From NCBI GenBank assembly GCA_029582265.1, contig CM055831.1, positions 23,078,682 to 23,142,681 of the forward strand: a stretch of DNA of 64,000 nt, in the 5' to 3' direction. The notes under the pieces are model-generated. The model saw nothing but the letters and a program-made list of their open reading frames with translations, searched no databases and was not told the origin of the DNA. A program made the position numbers and the translations under genes. Position 1 is the stretch's first letter; the number at the start of each line of letters is the position of its first letter. Source of the stretch: Zoroaster sp. YZ-2022 (lineage: Eukaryota > Echinodermata > Asteroidea > Forcipulatida > Zoroasteridae). This document shows, piece by piece, positions 13,101-25,100 of this stretch.

Positions 13101-16100
13101 ACCATTTCTTTGAGTGACTGGACATGCTGGTTGAGACCACCTACACTGTCAAATGTTACCTGTTGGTAGCAGAAATATATCAAATGAAGAAATTACTATA
13201 AAAGATAATTATTTTGTCACTGCAAGGTTGCTGTTTCAGATCTTGTTAATTCAATGCTGCAAGGTTGACTTAGTCGACATTACTGCTATGAATAAGGCTG
13301 CTCCGGGTATCCCAGTACCCGGATACCCGACAGAAAATGTCATTACCCGGTTCCATTTTTCCGTTCCAATTACCCGAAAACAACCTTTTTAAATTTTTAC
13401 TGAACGTTGTAAGCCACACAAATGGAAGTCTCTGGTTTTTCGCTAACAAAATGAAGAAAGCTTGGATGAAGGCTTTAGAAATAACAATTCTTGCGTCTGG
13501 TGATAAACAATTGATTTTAATTTTGCCCTACACCGACGAGTGTATAGCACTGTATACTCGGTGCTTTCCGAGTGTCTGTAAAAAAAAAAAAATCACAGGT
13601 GATTCGGGCAGGATTTGAACCCACGACCTCCTACTTACTAGTGCAGATGTCTTAACCTCTCAACCACCGAGCTTGCCTGATGATAAGGCAACATATAACC
13701 CTGGAAAGCTTGACCCACAAAATGGCGGATAGCAACAGTTGTCAGGTATAGTGTAACCTTATTGGTCAATCCATGCTGTTTGATTGACAGGCTGGATAGG
13801 TGCTTTGGACAAGCCAAACTTACTGAGGTATCAATGGTCATTGGGTCTACATCAGCCAGACTGCTTCCGATCTTCTGACGATCTTTCTTCACCCCGGTAA
13901 TATCGTCTGGGACCATATTCATTGGAAGACATCTAATGTCACAAACAAAAGGTCACAAACATTTAAGTTACAGTATAAGGGCAATTCTATGGTTACTCAC
14001 GTTACATTTTGAGGTATTGTGCCCACTCTTCATGCTATAATTTCGTTACTTATATATTTCACTCATCAGTTTTTTCAAAGTAGTTGCAGAGCTGCCAACC
14101 CCAGCAGACAAAAAAAATCGTATTCACAATCCCCCAAAATACTATTTTTTACACAAAAATCGTATTCTTAATAAAAACAATGCTGATGTTGATGAAAAAC
14201 AAAAAACCCTTGCACCTCGCACGACGAAAATCACCTCACGGAGGTTGCCATGTTAATCACATACGCTGCATGCACAGCCAGTACAGTACACACTCACGAA
14301 CTTAACACAACACGTGGTGCACGCATACGAGCGATAACGTACACTCAGTACACGTGCAGGCCTTGAAATTGCCGTCGGTCTGTGCCATTGCTGCGATGCC
14401 CCCAAAATCACCGTGACATTTCACGGCAATAAATTGCCGTGCCCTTCATTATATCTTGCATAACAAATGCCACCATTAGACGAGGAAAAAAACGATCTTT
14501 TTGCTGTTGTTATAAATGCAAACAAACGTTAAAAAGCTATTCCAGTAGACATAACAAGACGGCAAAATTGGCTTATCGCTGGTGCCCATAAAACCAAAAC
14601 GTGTAGTAAACACGTGTATCATATCAATTGGTACCCAAGCAGTACTGGGAAACCCACATTAAAATCGCTTGCGTGCATGGTAATTAGGTTCGAAGGCAGA
14701 CAGCCAGTAGGAAAATTTGTTACGCGGCATATGTACTACATTTAATTTGTTTATTGGCTGAATTCCTACATAATGTCGGAATACAGCCAATAGGAAAATT
14801 CCTTAGGTTGCCAAGTAGGAATTCAGCCAGTACTTTGTTTCGTCAACACTAGTGGGTGCGATCGGTAACGACTACAAGAAACTTAACCCACGCCTTTCTC
14901 CAGCTTTTGGAACTTAATTGTTTTCTTCTGCAGAAAAATACCGTAAGGTTTGTGCGCGCGGACGGAAAGAAGTAGTAACCAGGCAATATAATTTTTTAAT
15001 TGGTATTTTTTTTTAAGAAATCGTATTTTTTACATGTATATCGTAGTGTCGTATTTTAATCATTTTATCGTACAAAATACGACAAAATCGTACTGGTTGG
15101 CAGCTCTGTAGTTGCATTACACCTAGACCGTGCTCACTACAACACAATTTAAAAAATTTGTACACGATATAAAAAAGAAAAAATACAGGCACTCATGTTA
15201 CATTTTTTGAACATGCAAAAAATGTCGCTTTTTCTCTCATATAGTGTACAAATTTCTGAAATCATTTTGTGCTGAGTAAAGTCTGGGTATAATGTCACAA
15301 CTGTGAAAAAACTGACAAGTGAAATATGGCATTAAGAGTTGGCCCAAAACCTCAAAAATGTAACGAGAGAAACTATAACCTATTATAATAACCTGTTACA
15401 AGTTAAGGACACCTTGAGCAGAACTTGGAACATTTTTTGTTCCATTTCTATTCCACAGAGCATTCTCAAGGGAACATTCAGTGTTCCCACTTGGAACAGT
15501 ATTTGTTCCATGGTGATTGCGCTTGTTAAAATGACGAGTGTGCTTGTCAAAAGCATTCCCAAATGTAACACCGCCAGTGAGAATATGCATTCCCAATTAG
15601 AACAGTAAGTTTCCCCAATGAAACAAGAAGGTTCTGAGTTTTCAGAAGCTCCATTATCAAGAAGAATGATGAGATGAAATTCTACAAGGGCATTTTAACC
15701 CGTTTAATTCATCCCGTTTGTTTTGGTCAGTTATTAAACCTACCTCATTCGACTCCAGGCCATACTCTTCTTTTTACGACGCTCAAATCGTCTCTCGTCA
15801 TCGGAGGAATCCGAGCTAGTAGAGGAGCTATTGTGGGTAGCGTGGTGTTTCCTGACAAAAAATAAAACATCAAAATCATTTGAATTCAAGAACACTATGA
15901 ACTCATGCTAAAATTTGCATCAATCTTTTGAATTATTTAAATAATTATCCATCCTATAATTGTCAATTTCACAGACACCAAAATCTTTTTGGCTCACGTT
16001 TTTTTCAGAAAACAGTGAAAAACTGTTTTTCCCTGTTTTGAAGATGCCACCGGTAACTTTTTGTAAATTCAACATAACAATTCCTGTTTACTCTAAGATG

Positions 16101-19100
16101 AAACACTTGTTTGATATGTATACCAACTTTACCCCAAGTAAGTTTTTAGATAATTCTTTAACCCTAACTCCCTAGGCCCATTTGCTTACACATAACCTGA
16201 ATCCTTCCTAACTCCCTAGGCCCATTTGCTTACACATAACCTGAATCCTTCCTAACTCCCTAGGCCCATTTGCTTACACATAACCTGAATACTTCCCAAC
16301 TCCCTAGGCCCATTTGCTTACACATAACCTGAATCCTTCCTAATTCCCTCGGCCCATTTGCTTACACATAACCTGAATCCTTCCTAACTCCCTAGGCCCA
16401 TTTGCTTACACATAACCTGAATCCTTCCTAATTCCCTAGGCCCACTTGCTTACACATAACCCGAATCCTCCAAAATCCTTCAGTAGTAAAGCAAGCACAT
16501 GACATGTATGCACACATGTGTTTCTAATCTGTGATACATGTACATGGCCAGGGACCCTCCCTGCATGCATGGAGCAATAAACAGTGTCCACTGACCAAAG
16601 CACTGACCTTGCAATCACTACAACAAACATGGATGTACATGTACCATGGAAAGGCAAGTATGCCTAATAACTTCAATCCTCCAAAATCCTTCACTTTAGC
16701 AAATACAATGTAGGATGTAACCTCAATCCTTCAAAATCCTTCACTTTGGCAAAGAGAATTTTGAAGGATTTGGGAAGGTTAGGATTCATCAGGTAATATC
16801 CAAGTCAAATCTTCCAAGTGAAATCTTAACTTTACAACCTGGGATAGTTTTTACACATAGATGGATTTTTTCTACTGTTTTTTTCAAATAACAATATTTT
16901 GAGCCATCGTCACCTTAACTTCTTAAAATGAACTGACCTATGACAAATATTGTGTGTTGCAATGGCTGCAGAAGCAGTGTTTGTGACATCACTGATCAGA
17001 GCTGCCAACCCCAGCAGACAAAAAATTATATTCACAATCCAAAAAAATACTATTTTTAACACAAAAATCATATTCTTAATAAACAAACAAATCACAAGCA
17101 TAGATTAGGTGGCCATCACCTATTGTCTGTTGAAATGAGCAGCTGCCTTCTTGCACTTGAGGAGCACTTTGTCATTGAACTTTACTTCATGCCCTTAAAT
17201 TGGCTCAGTACTTTTTGGGTGAAGAAAAATACCGTATGGTTTGTGCGCGCTTACGGAAAAAAGTAGTAACCAGGCAATATACATTTTTAGTTGGTATTTT
17301 TTTAAGAAATCGTTGTTTTTTTTACATGTATATCGTAGTGTCGTATTTTAATCGTTTTATCGTACAAAATATGACAAAAGCGTACTGATAAACTACACTA
17401 TTCATTCAGTTTGTGTTCGGGTTATTTTTGAAAGTTTTAAGCTACCTTCAAAACAATCATGATTTACAATGGATCGCATGAGAAACAGGCCCTACCTTTT
17501 GAAATGAGGACTCCTGATGGGTGTTAGAGGCTTGGAGTGTGTACGAAATCGTCGTCGGAGTGGAGAGCGAGGGCCATCAAATAAACCGATGGAACGTTTC
17601 CTGGGTATTGACTCTGCAGATAATACGAATGGAAACAAATGACTTACAGCCAGTACTTTTGGAAAAATGTTTGAAATAAATCCATGTGAGTTCGAGTAGC
17701 TTCCCTGGGTTGACCTGGGTCTAAGCTTGGGAGATAACACGATAATATTGAATATCGAGATACATTTTATTATTCAATTACGATATCGAGAACCTTTTTA
17801 AGTTATCGAGATTTCGGTAAATATATCGCAATTTTAAAAAATCGCCATTGTGAGTCAATTCAGAAATTCCATGGAAACAAAATCAGGACAGTTTTTCAGC
17901 TTTTGGAAGTGAGAAACAAAAGCAAACTACTTCAGAAGTTATGTACACTATGCAAACGAAATTGGGATTTGATGCTTGTAGAAGGGTACATACCTGTGGT
18001 TATCGGCTCTAAAGCAATCATGCATGACTGAAAAAATAATCGCGATACCATCAAAAATCGCGATATATGTTTGCTGATATATCGTGGATGAAAAAAAAAA
18101 AAAAAGATATCGCCCAAGCTTACTTGGGTCTGATTTGGGTGCGTTCGAAAAGCTCTGACGTCATTGTCAGGGCTCACCTGGTTCAGCCTCTAGTAACCTG
18201 CTCGCGAAGCAGGTCACGTAAGTGAAGGCTGTGACGTCACTTTGAACCTTTCTTTTTTGTGTTCAGTGCGGCAATTTCATGATGTTTGACATACAACTTA
18301 ATGAATGAATTCTCACAACTTAATGAATTTGCGAGTAGAGACTGTTCTTATACTGGAAGACATGTTGGTTCATACCAACCTGTGAAGTAATACGATCAGC
18401 AGTTCCCTTTTTACCCAGGAAATAATCATTTTTCGATCGTCTCATTGTACAATGGTTTATTTACAAATTCATGAAAGTTACACAGCATGAACGTACGACC
18501 TTTGACATTCCCGACATTGCTAATCGACCATAAGAAGGCGCCTTGCTCATTTGATTAATTCATGCTCGGGGCTCACCCTTGTATCTTACAGGGAAGCTAC
18601 TCAAAAGCACTCCTGAACAGGACATCTGAACAGTAACACGAATCATGAGTGTGATTTCGTCCCTAATTTGCCATAGTGACCAATCCGACTATTTTTTCAA
18701 TTTTAAGTTTTCCCGCCCATTAGTACATTCAGGAAGAGACCTACCATTGTATCTAATCCACATGCATGTATTCCTTATAGTTTTGGAGACAGAGCATGCA
18801 TTCAAATGACGAATGCTCTAACTGGCTATTTTTGTAATTTGGCAAAGTGACCAATACCGCATTGGTCACTATGCCAACTTAATTCAGGATTGGTCACTAT
18901 GGCTAATTAGGGACGATTTAACAAAAGTAACAAATCCTGAAAAAAATGGGTAGTAGGCCTGATCTAAGAGGTCAAAGCCCCCTGAACCTCCTGATTGTTT
19001 AGATTCGGTGGATTTACAGACTCAACAACACTGCAAATAAGAAACTAGAGGTTTGAGTACAACACAGGCTGTTTCTTTCTTTCTTTGGTCTTCTTTTTTA

Positions 19101-22100
19101 GGGAAAGAGAGATTTGTAAAAAAAATCCTGAGAAATCACCTAGGCCTGCCGAATGTCACGGGTGCAAATCCAGTCCTAGTAAATTTGTCTTTGTTCACTC
19201 TAAAATAATGCATTTTTAATTGAGGTATATTACCTTGTAGAGGGGCTTCATATCTCTGTACGATGCGGCGATGTTGTCTCAACCCGTAGTTCTTGGCAGG
19301 AGGGTCTTCCTCTTCCTCTTCCTCTTCAGAAGTGTCCTCTGTAAAAGAAGCAAAAATGTCAGTGATCCGTGTTAACCCCAGGGGTTGAAATTAACTTGTA
19401 TGTTACGGTAGCCAGCAGGGGTTGAACCCCATGGGTCGAAATTATCTTGTATGTTACAGTAGACAGGGGTTGAACCCCAGGGGTCGACTTTACCTTGTAT
19501 AATATGGTAGACAGCAGGGGTTGAACCACAGGGGTCGAAATTACCTTGTATGTTAGGGTAGCCAGCAGGGGTTGAACCACAGGGGTCGAAATTACCTTGT
19601 ATGTTAGGGTAGCCAGCAGGGGTTGAACCCCAGGGGTCAAAATTAACTTGCATGTTACGGTGGCCAGCAGGACCACATTATTTGCCAACAATACCTTTAT
19701 GTAATTTTGAATGCCCCAGGCCTGGGTCTCCAATTGGTCTCGAGGACAAAGCCCCCTGAACCTCCTGGATGTTTAATTTTGGAGGATTTACATCCCCACA
19801 AACAAGAAACTAGAGGTTTGGACACAATACAGGCCACTTCTTTCTTTCCCACATTATTGGACAGCATACCTTCACTATCATCCTCGGACCCATCTTCAGA
19901 TGAATCTTCCTCTTCTTCTTCTTCCTCCACCTCTAGACGGGCTCGTCTCTTGATATGACGACTCTTGATGCGGGAGTACATGTCCAGACTGGCACTCTCA
20001 TCATCCTATGTGTTACGAATAGAGACAGAGTTTAGGAACCAGATGCCACCCATGTCAATAGACTGATCACATACAAGGCACGGCAAAACCGTACAAAAAC
20101 AGTCCAGAAATATTCCCCAATGAGTATGCATACTTAAGTAAGAAGCAGTTTTGCCAACATAAACCTTCAGTATAATTTTCCAGTACCATTTGACAACTGT
20201 CTGTTTATGAATGGTGGATAAGCTGTGTAGATAACAGTACCATGTACAATTTAGATGCATTCACCGCACAGTACCATTTGACAACTGTCTGTTTATGAAT
20301 GGTGTATAAGCTGTGTAGATAACAGTACCATGCACAGTTTAGATGCATTCACCACACAGTACCATTTGACAACTGTCTGTTTATGAATGGTGGATAAGCT
20401 GTGTAGATAACAGTACCATGTACAGTTTAGATGCATTCACCACATTTGGCAAGCATTACAAACGCTGGCAATGTAGTACACCGGACCTTCAGCATTAACT
20501 TGATGCAACAAAAGCAAAAATTTGTTGCATCTTGTCGCCTTCAGCAGAGACCAATAGAACTATTGTTCTAGCTGCTGGATCTTGTTGCATTGAGCAACCT
20601 GCACTTTGCTGTTGCATTGTGTTGCATTCAACAGGGTGCCTGTGAAATGAGCGTGAAATGCCTGATGAAGCAATTATATGGTAAAGTGTCTTGCCGAAGG
20701 TCCCCGGATACCCGACCAAAACTGTCATTACCCAGTTCCATTTTTCGGTTCCAATTACCCATAAACGACTTTTAAATTTTGACCGAACATTTAAGCCACG
20801 CAAATGGAAGTGTCCGATTTTTTTTTCTCAACAAAATGTGTGTGGGGAATGGGGATGCTACAAGTCATTTTTAATATAGAGGCGGGAAATCATGACAGTA
20901 AGTCCACATTTATTATGACTCTAATAAAACAACATAAACTTGTGTTCATATTGGTTATTTTATACATGCGGGAGTATTTGTGTTTTTACAAAATTGTTTT
21001 CGGGTATCCAAAGATTTCCAATTTCGGGTATCCGGTTCCTGAAATAACCGAAAACGCACAACCTTAATTCGGACACCACGAGAACTCGAGTCCTGTGCAA
21101 TAGATCGCTCAGCCACGACATTACTACCTTGCAGGGTTCACAGGTCTATTTCGTTTTTAATTTTCTCTTTTCCCATCTCACCTCTTGATCCAATTCCTCT
21201 TGTTGATCTGATCCTTCCTCTTCTTCCTCAACATCTTCTTCATCAACATCTTCTTCATCAACATCTTCTTCATCCTCGACATCCTCGACATCTTCTTCAT
21301 CCTCATCATCCTCATCATCTTCAGGTTTCTTCTGGCCAGTCTTGGAGGTTGACTTGCGAGCAGATAGCATGTGGTTTACTGTGTGACAATAGGGAAATAA
21401 CTATGAGGTGGAATCTACGGTGAAGGCCAAGCTGAAGTCAAAGCTGAGCTACATGAGCTTGTACCTAAGCGCAGGGATTTCTCTCATGTTACTCGCTTTG
21501 CTAAACAAGCAGGTGAACACCCTCACTATCTTTGACTCCCCAAAATCAAGAGTAAGTTCCATTTGGATAGCTTCTTCCCTAGAACAGCATTACAATGGAA
21601 CGCCCTTCCAGCTGATTGCTTTCCACCAACTTATGATCTATTTAAGTTTCAGAAAAACATCAACAAATGCAATCTTGCTTAAATGGTGGATGACATATGT
21701 AACCACTCACACTTTAGTGTCTATTGGCCTTGTTTAGGGTGACTGACAGTAAATAAAAAATACAAAAAAATGATCTGTTAAGGCCGTATGTTTTTTAAAC
21801 CACTGTGGGTGAAAAGATAGTGATAGTGCTCACAGAAGTACACTAAGGATGTGCCAGTTCTATTTTTCGGTTTCAATTACCAGTAAACAACATTTGAAAA
21901 TTTCGACTGGACATTTAAGTAGGCTTGGGCGATATCGATTTTTTTCATCCATGATATATCGTCAAACATATATCGCGATATTCGATAATATCGCGATTAT
22001 TTTTGTTTTTCACGCATGAGTGCTTTAGAGCCGGTAATGACAGGGATGTACCCGTCTACAAACGTCACAATAAATCGCCAGTGCTTACCTGAGAGACACG

Positions 22101-25100
22101 TGCAATTGCAATTGCGCCGTTCATGAGTGCAACATATGCGGGGCGGGTTTTCGCTACCCTAACCAGAAACAAAACGGCACAGCTACGCAAAAATGCGAAT
22201 GTAACCAGACAATTGTTTTCAGTTTGTGACATGTTCAGTCATCAACGTTTCTCAAAATAGAACTTACTCGTGAGTGCTAGTAACTTGAAAGATATACTGG
22301 TATACGAACAATCACTTAATCATGTTTTAACACTTTTTACAATCCGCCATCTTGAAACTAAGTGTAACCGATCACAAAAAGTTCGGTTTATGTGTTTGGT
22401 CAGAACCATGATGTCATATCGCAGCATGCACAACCGAACGAAAACGAACGAAAACGCTTAACCAATGACCAAAGCCGAAACATGTATCTGGTTACGGTTG
22501 CAAAAAGGCACCCATCGCCATTGGCAAATCGTTTGCATAATAATTATGCGTCGTGCATCCCAATCAAATCATCAGCCCAAGTTCACGTGATTCACACGTT
22601 CCACGTGACTGGGTCATAGTATAAACATGTGATTCAGAAAATGTGGATTATAGTTACACTATTTTAAATAAACGTCACATGGTTTATCAAGAGTACGTGT
22701 ATGTGTTTTGTCACACGAGACAAGAGTCCCAGTGTCCTATAATCCATCAACTTTGATCGAGCCGCTGCCGATCCATGCTTTGATTTAATTCATGATTATG
22801 TATTTTTAAGGCAACGCCCAAATTCTGCATATATTTAAATATGTATGATATAATATACTCACCTGTGGTGCGCCAGCCAGAGTCACAGACCACCATGGAT
22901 AGACAGCGAGACGTAAACATTGTCCCCACATTGTTAGAACAAATACCCCATTCAATCCCAACACTTAAATCACTCTTAATAGATTTCTTTGAGTGGCGGT
23001 GGATTATTAAACAACACCCTGTCAAGCGGCTTCTTTTGTGATCTGACAGTCGGTTTACTACAGAAGTAGTTCGATTTTGTTTCTCACGAAAGCTGAAAAG
23101 ACTTCCTAAGTTTTTTCCATGGAATTTCTGGCCCAAATGACAATCGAGGATTTTGTTTAATCGCGATATATTTTTTTCTTCGCGATAATTTTTTTTTCAT
23201 CGCGATATATTTTTTTCATCGCGATCTGCCGCTATCTCGATGATTTAAAAAGTTCGCGATATCATAATCGCGTAAAAAAATATATCGCGATATTCGATAT
23301 TATCGTGTCATCGCCCAAGCCTACATTTAAGCCACACAAATGGAAGTCTTCATATTTATTAGGAGTCTAATAAAACAAGAGAAACTTTTGCTCATATTGA
23401 AACTGATTACGGGTACCCGGGTATCCAAAAATTTCTAATTTCGAGTATCTGGTTCCTGAAATAACTGAAAACGCACAGCCTTATCCCTAACCCCCTAGGT
23501 ATTCTGGCTAGGAACCTTCCTGAACCCTAACCCCTGTAGGTATTCAGGCTAAGAACCTTCTTTAACCCTAACCCCCTAGGTATTCAGGCTAGGAACCTTC
23601 TTTAACCCTAACCCCCTAGGTATTCTGGCTAGGAACCTTCCTGAACCCTAAGCCCCTATAGGTATTCTGGCTAGGAACCTTCCTGAACCCTAACCCCCTG
23701 TAGGTATTCAGGCTAGGAACCTTCTTTAACCCTAACCCCCTAGGTATTCTGGCTAGGAAACTTCCTGAATCCTCCAAAATCCTCCAGTGCACTTTTGGAA
23801 ACATGCCCTTATCTTCAAAATGCACCGTGCATTTTCGTTGAGCTTTCATATTCAGCACTTATGGCCTGTACTTCTTGCCAGGTAGTAATTTTGTCCCATT
23901 TGAAGAGGTGAAAGTACCAGTTTCCAACAGTGCTGAATTTTTCCCCAAAAGTGCCCCTTAGAAGATTTTGGAGGATATGGGGTGGTTAGGGTTAAAGTAC
24001 ACGCACGCTTAGTACCATAAGCACAAAGTGTATGGACAACGCTCACTTGACAAGATACTGGGGGCACATTTCATTCCCCTAATAACAGCACTATGACAGA
24101 GAAGAGCGAGTTACCAATTAAGTCTGTGTTCATCGAGGTATACAGTGGTTTTCGTTCTCGCAGGCTGCGTCGTGGCACAAACTCCTGATCGTCCCCCTCA
24201 AACTCGGCGAGATGGATGTTACCAATCGTCAAGTCCTTGGGCTGCGGTTCCTTCTTGGAGGTTCTTCTCGTCCGGATCGGACTGTAGGTAGTGAGCGGGG
24301 TGGAGTCTTCCATCATATATGAAGATCTGGGTACCAAAATACATCTTGCTTAGAGGGACTGTATTACAATGGGTGATTACCAGCAATGACTGATTTTTCT
24401 TGTATTGCTTAGCAAATAAGCTAGACGTAAATTCACAATATGCTAAGGCCTCAGAGCCATGTGTCTGCAATTTTAATTTCCTTTTTTTGGGGCTATGAAA
24501 CGATTTCCAATTGCAGCCAAAATTGCTGGATTGATTGGAATTCTGTCATGCTGTGTTTTAAACACATGTGCATGGATGATGATGGACATATACTTCAAAT
24601 TATTCCAGGATATTTATTTCATGAAAAATCAGGCATTTTTGGTATACGATTACTTCCTCAGTCATGTCAGTCTGATCATGTCAACTCCCCCATAAGTGAC
24701 CAACACGGTCATTGTACATGTGCAGCGGCAACTATAATAGAATCCTTCTATTTTCTGAAGGGGAGGATTTTTTTAGAAGGGAAATCAAGTCCGAAAACCA
24801 TCATAAAAGTGGATTTTAAAGATAGTTTTCGCTTTCTGTACCCCAAAAAATCGATGGAATCATTTTTTAACTGGTTAGTTGTTGCAAAAAAAATTCAAAA
24901 AACCCTTTAAAAATGCCGGTCGGATACCACATTCTGTCCATCCATTCAAATAATAGAGGAAGTATCTTGGTGCATTCTGTGGAGGAAAAGCACCTAATAT
25001 TAGTATTTAACCCTCCTACTGTTTGACCATTTGAAACCATTCAAAATTTCCACTTACCAAAATGCCCATTGGTTTTGTACACACATGGTGATACCATTTG

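Noticed and set aside
19359..19733. Repetitive 124-codon frame
   Set aside because: 51-bp array within an ATAD2 intron.
22747..23136. 129-codon frame inside the hAT-like element, ending at an exon-like GTGAGT
   Set aside because: No transposase, BED-finger or dimerisation motif recognised; probably chance frame in a non-autonomous element.
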